Source: JBGLNJ01 sp964353405
GTDB taxonomy: Bacteria > Chloroflexota > Anaerolineae > Fen-1058
Direction of reading: 5' to 3'
DNA length: 16,435 nucleotides
Assembly (NCBI GenBank): GCA_964353405.1
Contig: CAYGWJ010000013.1
Coordinates: 1-16,435 of the forward strand
A program made the position numbers and the translations under genes. The notes beneath the pieces are model-generated. The model saw nothing but the letters and a program-made list of their open reading frames with translations, had not been told where the DNA came from and did not search any database. Positions 1 to 6,064 of the stretch are shown here, in pieces; the stretch's first letter is position 1; every line of letters starts with the position of its first letter.

Positions 1-74
1 TTGGCAAGCTCGTCCGGCCAATAGAGAACGGCTTTCTTGCGCAACTGGGTAGGGGTGCGTGCATAGTTGGTCAC
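1..74 (-). CDS. 5' end of an unidentified gene, running off the left edge
   Basis: Read on the minus strand from a GTG at 74-72, 24 codons stay open to the edge of the window. The protein begins MTNYARTPTQLRKKAVLYWP. A Shine-Dalgarno-like AAAGGTGA lies about 8 nt upstream of the GTG, and a near-consensus promoter (143-171) points at it, so a real start here is well supported. I do not recognise the family from so few residues. An ATG at 64-62 in another frame is also open to the edge but lacks comparable ribosome-binding spacing, so GTG is preferred. Confidence 0.5.
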   Translation of the reverse strand, partial: MTNYARTPTQLRKKAVLYWPDELA

Positions 75-142
75 GGCTTTTCACCTTTGGCATTTGTCAC
101 AGGCAAGTCGCGCTTGAGATGTGGCCTATGTATGTGTGCCAG

Positions 143-171
143 ATTGTATGTCAGGCGGGGAGAAATGTCAA
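143..171 (-). promoter_or_regulatory. Sigma-70-type promoter for the left-edge gene
   Basis: On the minus strand TTGACA (171-166), a 17-nt spacer and TACAAT (148-143) form a near-consensus promoter. Transcription would start around 136, leaving a leader of about 60 nt before the GTG at 74. The -35 box overlaps the end of the decayed VOC fragment. Confidence 0.6.
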
Positions 172-404
172 AAGGCGGGGCGGGCTGGGGCGTGGTCCAT
201 CCCGCGCGTCACGCGATAGGCCAGCGTGTCCTTCATCCCCTGCACCTCGAACGCGATGTGATGGACACTTGCGCCGTGCGCGTCGAGATGCTCCTGCCAC
301 GTGCTGGGGCCGCCCAACGGCTCGATCAACTCGACGGTGACCTGTCCCAGTGGCAAGAAGGCCAGCCTCGTGCGCGCGGGTGTGCGCTCGCCTCGATATC
401 CTTT
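168..404 (-). pseudogene. Decayed fragment of a VOC/glyoxalase-family protein
   Basis: The minus strand is open from just after an in-frame TGA at 407-405 to a stop at 170-168, about 78 codons. The translation contains VTVELIEPLGGPSTWQEHLD followed by GASVHHIAFEVQGM, the middle of vicinal-oxygen-chelate (glyoxalase/methylmalonyl-CoA epimerase-like) proteins; the HHIAF segment carries the metal-site histidine region of that fold. Complete members have about 120-150 residues. Both the N-terminal betaalphabetabetabeta module and the end of the second module are missing here, and no ribosome-binding site precedes any start. I infer a gene remnant. It follows the membrane-protein gene by 11 nt. 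Confidence 0.6.
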
Positions 405-418
405 TCATGCCACACTGC

Positions 419-1057
419 TTATCCCCATGCAGTGCGTGCGCCTCCGCCGGCGCGGTCAACGGCCTCGGCCAGGTCGCTCAACAAGTCGAACAGAAATTGC
501 ACGTAATCCGCGTTCGATTCTTCGCCGCGTTGCTGCCAGTACACCTCTTGGCCTTTTACTTCCACGTGCACCGAACGGGCTTCAAGTAGCTTTTGGCGCA
601 AGCCGATGGACGTAAGCAAACCGGTGACCACCGGCTCCGGCTGGCCCTTGAACGTAAAGCGCCGATCCAGTTCGTCATCGCCCACCTGAATATCCTGCAT
701 CCCCAGCGCCTTGCCAACTTTGCTCAGGACGTTCTCGTCGTAAATCGCCAGGGAGAGCGCGGATGGGTTGTTCACGCTCAGCAGGATGCGCGTGTACGTG
801 GTCGAGCTTTTGCCGCTGCTGCGCGTGAACGTGTCCAGCGTGAGCGCGTGGCCGCGATAGGCGCCGGTGATGCGAATCGGCGTCAAGAGTCCGCCCGGCT
901 CGAACGTCAGGCCGGTGCGGGCGGCCAACTCGCTCCACGCTTGCTGGCGCGCCCGATGGCCAAGGTAGGCCAGCACGGCAAAGAGGACGAGCAGGCCGAC
1001 CACGAGCAGGAATACCAAGAGCGTCGTGGGAAGCAGAGTGAAATCAGATCCGGTCAT
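419..1057 (-). CDS. Single-pass membrane protein of unknown function
   Basis: This 212-residue protein has one strong N-terminal membrane segment at about residues 9-32 (LLPTTLLVFLLVVGLLVLFA and onward), followed by a soluble, mixed alpha/beta part of about 175 residues. The first loop begins with HRARQQAWSELAARTGL, a form common in uncharacterised membrane-anchored proteins whose soluble domain starts with a short basic helix. I recognise no catalytic motif. The start is firm: GGAGG lies 10 nt upstream of the ATG, and that Shine-Dalgarno overlaps the stop codon of the upstream dehydrogenase gene (TAGGAGG), so the two genes form an operon with a 14-nt gap. Most likely the soluble domain faces the cytoplasm or the cell surface; topology cannot be settled from sequence alone. 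Confidence 0.75.
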   Translation of the reverse strand: MTGSDFTLLPTTLLVFLLVVGLLVLFAVLAYLGHRARQQAWSELAARTGLTFEPGGLLTPIRITGAYRGHALTLDTFTRSSGKSSTTYTRILLSVNNPSALSLAIYDENVLSKVGKALGMQDIQVGDDELDRRFTFKGQPEPVVTGLLTSIGLRQKLLEARSVHVEVKGQEVYWQQRGEESNADYVQFLFDLLSDLAEAVDRAGGGARTAWG

Positions 1058-1071
1058 TAGAGTCTTGCCTC

Positions 1072-1760
1072 CTACCAGCGCAACGAGTTGCCACGATAAT
1101 CCCAGTAGATTTCGTCGCTGGGATCCCAGTGCCTCATAGCCAGCCGAAAGATGCCGGCCGCGGATACGTCCGGGGGAACCGTGGCGTCCGGTCCGCCCAT
1201 GTCGGTCTGCATCCAGCCCGGATGAACCGCCAGCACCTTGAAGCCTTTCTGCCCCAGATCATTTTGGAGAATCCTGGATTGCATGTTCAAGGCGGCCTTG
1301 GACATGCAGTAGGCATACTGACTCTTGCGCCGGCAATCGGCAATGCTGCCCGCTTCCGAAGACACGTTGAGGATGAGCTTGCGCTGGCCGCGTTCGAGCA
1401 AAGGCAGGAATTGCTGGGTCACCCGCAACGGCCCCAAGACGTTCACATCTATCGTCCTTTGCAGGTGCATATCCGTCAGGTCCAGTTCCGCCAACGGAGG
1501 CGTTCCCTCTTCGGGAAAAATGGCGGCGTTGTTGATCAGGATGTCCAGGCCGGTGGCGCACTCAGAGACCTGTCGAGCTGCATTGCGCACCGAATCCACG
1601 TCGGTTACGTCGAGCGAGACGACGCTGGCATGCGGAAAACGCTTGACCAAATCGGCCAGGCCGCCGTGATCCGCGCGCGCTCCGGCCAGGACCTGCCAGT
1701 CTTGGCCCGCGCCAAGCCCAGGCCCCGGTTGGCTCCCGTAATCAAAACGGTTTCCCTCAT
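1072..1760 (-). pseudogene. Short-chain dehydrogenase/reductase, frameshifted near the N-terminus
   Basis: The protein is a classical SDR resembling C-factor-like NAD(P)-binding oxidoreductases. The natural start is the ATG at 1760-1758, preceded by GGAG at good spacing; it encodes MRETVLITGANRGLGLA with the TGxxxGxG cofactor motif. After GLG the reading frame must change to continue as QVLAGARADHGGLADL. The rest has all SDR landmarks: LDVTD, LINNAA, the NVSSEAGS serine, the YCMSK Tyr/Lys pair and the VHPGWMQTDMGG loop. Only about 20 nt separate GLG from QVL where the family needs about 36, so roughly 16 nt appear to be lost rather than one base miscounted. The break lies in a small hairpin at 1701-1716. 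Downstream it is coupled to the membrane-protein gene. It is a recent pseudogene or an assembly error. Confidence 0.75.
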
Positions 1761-1799
1761 CGGTCGTTCTCCAAAAGTTCGAGCACCACGCCAAGCATT

Positions 1800-1816
1800 A
1801 GGCCAGATCAACAATT
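1800..1816. repeat. 17-bp direct repeat, copy 1 (left flank of the toxin-antitoxin segment)
   Basis: The sequence AGGCCAGATCAACAATT is identical to 2898-2914. Here it lies 4 nt beyond the PIN toxin stop and upstream of the dehydrogenase gene. On the minus strand it reads as the lactonase C-terminal codons (I-V-D-L-A) followed by TAA instead of TGA. Confidence 0.7.
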
Positions 1817-1820
1817 CTTG

Positions 1821-2285
1821 CTATTGATCGGATGAGGACTGCAGCTGCTCCAAGAACTCGCGCGGCGTGAGGATGGCAATGCCGTGATACGACCCGAGGC
1901 TCAACAAATGCGGGTCGCCCGTGACGATACACTCGGCTTGCGCCTCCAACGCGCAGGCGAGAAACTTGGTGTCGTCGGGATCATCCGAGGTGCGGCTGAC
2001 CTCGACCTCGCCCGGCACGACGAGCGCATCGGCGCGCAGCGAGTCCATCAGCCGGGTTACGTCTTGAGCCGTGACCGAGTAGCGCCGGCGGATGCGCGGG
2101 TAGCGCAAGACGCGCTCGATTTCGGCCAGGATGGCCTCAGACGTGGCCAGGATGAACTCGTTCTGCCGCCACGCTTCCAGCACTTGATACGGCACGCCGC
2201 GCGAAAGGATCGTGCCGCTGACATAGACGTTGGTATCCAGGACGGCGCGGACGAGCGCGGCGGGGACGTCGGCTGGCTCAGTCAT
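1821..2285 (-). CDS. PIN-domain toxin of a type II toxin-antitoxin system
   Basis: This 154-residue protein matches the PIN family of putative toxins (COG1569-like), Mg-dependent ribonucleases. The acidic active-site set is visible: D17 in VLDTNVYVS, E55 in SEAILAEIERVL, D104/D105 in SDDPDDTKFL and D124 in IVTGDPHLL. The IxTPREFL ending is typical of the family. The ATG at 2285-2283 overlaps the antitoxin TGA as ATGA, so translation is probably coupled and the toxin is made only with its antitoxin. Family knowledge predicts RNA cleavage that slows growth when the labile antitoxin is lost; the RNA target cannot be read from sequence. All catalytic acids are present, so the toxin looks intact. 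Confidence 0.85.
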   Translation of the reverse strand: MTEPADVPAALVRAVLDTNVYVSGTILSRGVPYQVLEAWRQNEFILATSEAILAEIERVLRYPRIRRRYSVTAQDVTRLMDSLRADALVVPGEVEVSRTSDDPDDTKFLACALEAQAECIVTGDPHLLSLGSYHGIAILTPREFLEQLQSSSDQ

Positions 2286-2581
2286 CGCTCGCGTTTCCGC
2301 GCGCGGACCGCCTTGACCGCCTGCGCCACATCCGCCTCAACCTGCGCTGGTTCCGCCTCCGCGTTGCGCGCGCGGATTTCGTCATAGACAGCCAAGCGCG
2401 CCTCGCGCTCGCGCGCTTGCCGGCGCAATGCGACGAGTTCCTGGTACTGCTCGTATCCGATGATGACGGCAATCGGTTTGTTGTTGCGCTGAATGACGGC
2501 TTCGCGCCCGCCATAGCCGGCTTCGGCTAAGATTTGCGCCAGGCTGGCGCGCGCCTCGGCGGCGCTGTACACGCGTTCCAT
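2282..2581 (-). CDS. Phd/YefM-family antitoxin
   Basis: This 99-residue protein begins MERVYSAAEARASLAQILAE and contains the Phd/YefM DNA-binding core, with the conserved VIQRNNKPIAVIIGYEQYQEL segment at about residues 30-50. The charged C-terminal half (REREARLAVYDEIRARNAEA and beyond) is the expected disordered toxin-binding tail. I chose the ATG at 2581-2579 because GGGAGGT lies 5 nt upstream; an in-frame upstream extension would run through the promoter. It overlaps the PIN gene by 4 nt. The family neutralises its toxin and represses its own promoter; a palindrome over the -10 box (2606-2618) is the obvious binding site. PIN toxins more often pair with other antitoxin folds in some lineages, but the Phd-PIN combination is well known. 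Confidence 0.85.
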   Translation of the reverse strand: MERVYSAAEARASLAQILAEAGYGGREAVIQRNNKPIAVIIGYEQYQELVALRRQAREREARLAVYDEIRARNAEAEPAQVEADVAQAVKAVRARKRER

Positions 2582-2605
2582 CTCATACCTCCCTATGCAC
2601 ATTTC

Positions 2606-2640
2606 GTACAAATTGTACAACTTGACTGTTCGTATGTCAA
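2606..2640 (-). promoter_or_regulatory. Toxin-antitoxin promoter with overlapping operator palindrome
   Basis: On the minus strand TTGACA (2640-2635), a 17-nt spacer and TACAAT (2617-2612) form a near-consensus sigma-70 promoter. A perfect palindrome, GTACAAATTGTAC (2606-2618), covers the -10 box. Bound antitoxin or toxin-antitoxin complex would block RNA polymerase, the usual autoregulation of such modules. Confidence 0.7.
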
Positions 2641-2673
2641 TGGAGAGTCGTTGGTGATGACCCACATCTTATC

Positions 2674-2789
2674 GGACTCCCGAACTTGTTCGGGCCTCTG
2701 CCTCAACAAGTTGAGGACTCCACCTACTTGTGGACTCCCGAACTTGTTCGGGCCTCTGCCTCAACAAGTTGAGGACTCCACCTACTTGT
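2674..2789. repeat. Two identical 58-bp tandem repeats, each with two hairpins
   Basis: Units 2674-2731 and 2732-2789 are identical and directly adjacent. Each unit contains CCCGAACTTGTTCGGG, then 6 nt, then CCTCAACAAGTTGAGG. Both are hairpins, and their centres AACTTGTT and AACAAGTT are exact reverse complements. The two arms are thus diverged copies of one sequence in opposite orientation. A degenerate relative is at 14207-14263. No coding sense is visible. The rest of the gene-free stretch 2582-2895 holds the toxin-antitoxin promoter and a small hairpin at 2842-2862. Confidence 0.9.
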
Positions 2790-2841
2790 GGGTAATCACC
2801 AGAGAGTCAAGGTCAAAACTTTCCCTCTGGAATAGAGTGCG

Positions 2842-2862
2842 CATCGGCAGCGAGCGCCGATG
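2842..2862. repeat. Small hairpin downstream of the lactonase gene
   Basis: CATCGGC (2842-2848) and GCCGATG (2856-2862) pair perfectly around a 7-nt loop, about 34 nt past the lactonase stop. There is no T-run after it on either strand, so an intrinsic terminator is not supported. It may still stabilise the 3' end of the mRNA. Confidence 0.4.
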
Positions 2863-2895
2863 GCCTGGGGAACTGGCTTTCTGGCAAGTGCCGGA

Positions 2896-3993
2896 TCAGG
2901 CCAGATCAACAATTTGCACGCAAACGGGCGCCGAAACCTTGGTCACCTGTCCGGTTGGCGCAAGCCGGCCCGTCGCCGGGTCAACGCGGAAGGAGACCAC
3001 CGTATCGCTGCGTTGATTGGCGACGAGCAGCCAGTTGCCCGTGGGGTCAAGCATAAAATGGCGCGGCCACTGCCCCCGAGTGGACACATGCGCCACGGTC
3101 GTGAGGACGCCGGTCGCCTCGTCAATCTGCAAGACGGCCAGGCTGTCATGCCCTCGATTCGAGACATAGAGAAACTGGCCGGAGGGCGACACTTGCACGT
3201 GCGCAGGGTAATTGACGCCAGCGAAATCTTGTGGCAACGTCGAGAGTGACTGCAACTCTTGCAATACCCCGCGCTGGGCATCGTAGGATAAAGTCGTCAC
3301 GGTCGAGTCAAGCTCATTTGTCGCATACAGCCAGCGCCCATTCGGATGAAAGGCCAGATGGCGCGGCCCGGCCCCGGGCTTCACGGCATACGCCGGGGCA
3401 TGGGGAACCAGTTTGCCCTGCGCTGCATCCAACCGATAGAGCATGATCTTGTCGAGGCCCAAATCGGCCACCAGCACAAACTGGTTGGCGGCATCAACGA
3501 CGACGGAATGCGCGTGCGGCCCGGCCTGCCGGTCGGGATGGACGCTGCTCCCCTGGTGTTGCATCACCTGTGCCGCCGGGCTTAGCGCCCCGTCTGCCTG
3601 GATGGGTAACAGCGTTACGCTGCCACTGGTGTAATTGGCAACCAGCAGCCACTTGCCCGTCTGATCCAAACTGAGGTGACACGGATCCGCGCCGTATGTG
3701 CGTTGGCGGTTGAGCGCCGTCAGCGTTCCCGAGTGCCGGTCAATGGCAAACGCACTCACAGCTCCGCCGGGCTGACCCTCCAGCTCGGCGACTTGGTTCA
3801 CCGCATACAGCCAGCGCCGGCGCACGTCAAGCGCGAGAAAGGATGGATTGACCAGGCCCGTCACCGTGCTGACAAGTGACAAGGCTCCGGTGGCCGGGTT
3901 CAGGCGATAGACATACAGGTCTTCTGACCTGTCCTGCGCGTGCGTTAAGGTCCGCGTGTAGGTGCCAACGTATACAAAGAGAGATTCGGTCAT
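2896..3993 (-). CDS. Lactonase-family seven-bladed beta-propeller protein (6-phosphogluconolactonase-like)
   Basis: At 365 residues it has the full length of the lactonase family (Pfam Lactonase, YbhE/Pgl-like). It starts LFVYVGTYTRT and carries recurring blade motifs: NPSFLALDVRRRWLYAVN, DPCHLSLDQTGKWLLVANY, GPRHLAFHPNGRWLYATNEL, YPAHVQVSPSGQFLYVSNRG and WPRHFMLDPTGNWLLVANQ. The conserved GPHAHSVVVD segment is where family members carry active-site His/Arg residues. No signal peptide is seen, so it is probably cytoplasmic, hydrolysing sugar-lactone substrates such as 6-phosphogluconolactone; carboxy-cis,cis-muconate cyclase is an alternative in this fold. The ATG has only a weak GGGTTAGGG-type upstream sequence and probably was once translated by coupling to the ABC gene, before a MITE separated them. 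Confidence 0.85.
   Translation of the reverse strand: MTESLFVYVGTYTRTLTHAQDRSEDLYVYRLNPATGALSLVSTVTGLVNPSFLALDVRRRWLYAVNQVAELEGQPGGAVSAFAIDRHSGTLTALNRQRTYGADPCHLSLDQTGKWLLVANYTSGSVTLLPIQADGALSPAAQVMQHQGSSVHPDRQAGPHAHSVVVDAANQFVLVADLGLDKIMLYRLDAAQGKLVPHAPAYAVKPGAGPRHLAFHPNGRWLYATNELDSTVTTLSYDAQRGVLQELQSLSTLPQDFAGVNYPAHVQVSPSGQFLYVSNRGHDSLAVLQIDEATGVLTTVAHVSTRGQWPRHFMLDPTGNWLLVANQRSDTVVSFRVDPATGRLAPTGQVTKVSAPVCVQIVDLA
2898..2914. repeat. 17-bp direct repeat, copy 2 (3' end of the lactonase gene)
   Basis: AGGCCAGATCAACAATT is identical to 1800-1816. On the minus strand it encodes the last residues I-V-D-L-A of the lactonase, and its first base belongs to the stop codon. Confidence 0.7.
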
Positions 3994-4003
3994 GCCCTAA
4001 CCC

Positions 4004-4094
4004 CAATACTGTTTAGATAAGGCCGGAGTCGAGCCTTTAGGCGGGCAAACACCGGCTAAAGCCTTGACTCCAATGCGCTAACTAAACAGTATTG
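4004..4094. mobile_element. 91-bp MITE-like element with terminal inverted repeats and target duplication
   Basis: Perfect 13-bp terminal inverted repeats CAATACTGTTTAG (4004-4016) and CTAAACAGTATTG (4082-4094) enclose an inner imperfect inverted repeat (4025-4040 with 4055-4070, GGAGTC/GACTCC and CTTTAG/CTAAAG). The flanks carry CCCTAACCC on both sides (3995-4003 and 4096-4104, with one extra A at 4095), the signature of a 9-bp target duplication. It has no coding capacity, so it would need a transposase in trans. On the minus strand it supplies the last codons N-T-V and the stop of the ABC gene. I cannot name the parent transposon. Confidence 0.8.
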
Positions 4095-5962
4095 ACCCTA
4101 ACCCTGCCTTCGTCCACCGCAAAGCTCTCGATATACTCGAGCGACTGATGCCGGAAATAGGCGTTGTACAGCTCGGCGTAATGGCCGCCCTGCGCCATCA
4201 GCTCGTCGTGCGTGCCTTGGCCGATGATGCGCCCGTGATCCATGACGATGATGCGGTCGGCGTGCTTGACGGTGGAAAGCCGGTGCGCGATGACGATGGC
4301 CGTGCGACCGCGCATGATGGTGTCCAGTCCCTCTTGAATCTGCATCTCGGTGAACGGGTCAACGCTGGCGGTCGCTTCGTCGAGGATAAAGATGGCCGGG
4401 TCTTGTATCAGCACACGCGCCAGCGCTACCAGTTGCCGCTGCCCCATCGAAAGACTTGATCCCCGCTCGCCCACATCCGTGTCCAGTCCATTCGGTAGAT
4501 CGGCCAGCCAATCGCCGTGGCTGCCTGCGACCTTTAGGTTGATGTGCATCGCCGCCTCACACACCTGTTCGTCGGTCGCGCCGGGCTTGCCGTAGCGGAT
4601 GTTTTCGCGCACGGTGCCGGACACGAGGAACGGCTCTTGCGGCACCAGCCCAATGTGCTGGCGATACTGGCCGAGGTCGAGGCGGCGGATGTCTCGCCCG
4701 TCTATCAAGAGCGCGCCACCCTGGAACTCGTAAAAGCGCGCGATCAAGTTGGCGATGCTGCTCTTGCCCGCGCCCGTGTGTCCCACCAGCGCCAGCGTTT
4801 CCTTCGGCTTGATCTCGAGCGAGAAATCCGGCAGGACGATTTCCGTTCCGGTGTAGGTGAATTGGAGGTGGCGAAACTCGATGCGGCCTTGTAGGGGCGC
4901 ATCGCCATGCGCCCCAACAGGCTCGGCGGCGGTCTGCACCACCTTGGGTTCGGCGTCAATCAGCGCAAAGACGCGCTCGGCGGCCGCCAGGCCATCCTGG
5001 AACTGGCTCCAGAACGACGCAATGCCCAGCATCGGCCACCAGTAAAAGCCGACGGCTTGCATAAACAGGTACCAGTTGCCAGGGCTGACGGCGCCCACAT
5101 TCGTGCGCGTCGCCAGCCCGCCAAAGTAAATCAGCACGACCACGCCCAGCCCGGAGCTGATGTTCATGATGGGAAAAATCGTGTTGAGCGTCAGGCCGCG
5201 CCGCAGGCCCACGGCGTAGGCTTGCCGGTTGTTTGTGTCAAAGGTCGCATAGATGGCGCGCTCTTGTCGAAAGCCCTTGGCCACCATGATGCCGCTGACC
5301 GACTCTTGAATCTGCGCGTTGATCTTGGCTGTCACGCGGCGGGCGCGCTGGGTGACGGTTCGCGCGATGCGCCGGAAGCTGAGCGCGATGATGACGGCAA
5401 TCGGGCTAAAGCCGATCAGCAACAGCGTCAGCCCGACGTTGATGTTGAACAGCCACACGGAGAGAATGACCACCAGCAGGATTTGGCTGATCAGGTTGGT
5501 GACCAGCGAGACCACATCGGAAAAGTCCTGTGTATCCGACGTGACGCGGCTGACGACTTTGCCCGAGGGATGCTCCTCAAAGAACGAGAGGTCGTGCCGG
5601 ATGGTGGCATCAAAGACATCCTGCCGCAACTGGAGCACCACACTGCCCACCACGCGCGCCGCGAACCACTGCTGGATAAAGTTAAAGCCCCAGGCCGCCA
5701 CGCCGAGCAAGAGCACGCCAAGGGTGAGCAGCAGAATCGTCGTCGCGGAGGGAAGCTGTTCCACTCGCAGCGCGTCAATGCCCATGGAAATCAAGATGGG
5801 GCTGGCGGTGGCCGCCATCGAATTCAGGCTGATGGCGGCGGCCACCAGGAACATTCGCCCGCGATAGGGATTGAAATAACTGACGATTCGCCGGAGCAAA
5901 TCCCGGTCACGATAGGCCCGGTCATACGCCTCGGTTTCAAGGCCATCCAAAATGAAACCCAT
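4082..5962 (-). CDS. ABC exporter half-transporter (membrane domain + ATPase), canonical Walker B subunit
   Basis: This 626-residue protein is a type-I (MsbA/MDR-like) ABC exporter. Membrane segments lie at about residues 35-60, 73-100, 155-172, 176-197, 262-282 and 297-320. The ATPase domain starts near 359, with Walker A GHTGAGKS (394-401), Q-loop Q442, signature LSMGQ (504-508), Walker B IFILDE with catalytic E529 and H-loop H560. The Met in the signature is non-canonical and fits pairing with the LDD partner encoded at 6060-7817. Residues 350-357 in the linker are encoded by a palindromic repeat. The last residues come from a MITE; without it the protein would end DEGRVRA. The start has AGGA about 9 nt upstream. 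The substrate is unknown; lipids or drugs are usual. Confidence 0.92.
   Translation of the reverse strand: MGFILDGLETEAYDRAYRDRDLLRRIVSYFNPYRGRMFLVAAAISLNSMAATASPILISMGIDALRVEQLPSATTILLLTLGVLLLGVAAWGFNFIQQWFAARVVGSVVLQLRQDVFDATIRHDLSFFEEHPSGKVVSRVTSDTQDFSDVVSLVTNLISQILLVVILSVWLFNINVGLTLLLIGFSPIAVIIALSFRRIARTVTQRARRVTAKINAQIQESVSGIMVAKGFRQERAIYATFDTNNRQAYAVGLRRGLTLNTIFPIMNISSGLGVVVLIYFGGLATRTNVGAVSPGNWYLFMQAVGFYWWPMLGIASFWSQFQDGLAAAERVFALIDAEPKVVQTAAEPVGAHGDAPLQGRIEFRHLQFTYTGTEIVLPDFSLEIKPKETLALVGHTGAGKSSIANLIARFYEFQGGALLIDGRDIRRLDLGQYRQHIGLVPQEPFLVSGTVRENIRYGKPGATDEQVCEAAMHINLKVAGSHGDWLADLPNGLDTDVGERGSSLSMGQRQLVALARVLIQDPAIFILDEATASVDPFTEMQIQEGLDTIMRGRTAIVIAHRLSTVKHADRIIVMDHGRIIGQGTHDELMAQGGHYAELYNAYFRHQSLEYIESFAVDEGRVRVNTV
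4894..4915. repeat. Palindromic repeat inside the ABC gene, in the inter-domain linker
   Basis: GGGGCGCAT (4894-4902), CGCC, ATGCGCCCC (4907-4915) form a perfect 9-bp stem. It is translated in frame as GAHGDAPL at residues 350-357, exactly between the membrane domain and the first strand of the ATPase domain (GRIEFRH). No such insertion is present in the partner protein. Confidence 0.75.
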
Positions 5963-5982
5963 GTGCGATTGTCCTATTCCGT

Positions 5983-6064
5983 CGTAAAACGTAATGCGTA
6001 AAACGTAATGAGATCGCTCAACTTTTACGTATTACGTATTACGTTTTACGTTTCACGTTTCACG
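5983..6064. repeat. ACGTAA-type short repeats between the two ABC genes
   Basis: A 14-bp unit CGTAAAACGTAATG occurs twice in tandem (5983-5996, 5997-6010). Its first 13 bases are repeated inverted as ATTACGTTTTACG (6038-6050), and TTTCACG occurs twice (6051-6057, 6058-6064). The whole region can fold into one large hairpin. It fills nearly all of the 97-nt gap between the ABC genes and runs into the stop codon of the upstream one. Confidence 0.85.

Noticed and set aside
2674..2789. CRISPR array
   Set aside because: Only two directly adjacent identical units with no spacer between them and no cas gene nearby.
2842..2862. Intrinsic terminator after the lactonase gene
   Set aside because: A good stem is present but no run of T follows on either strand.
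4907..6001. Plus-strand reading frame of 364 codons opposite the second ABC gene
   Set aside because: It is antisense to a well-supported ABC gene and has no family features.
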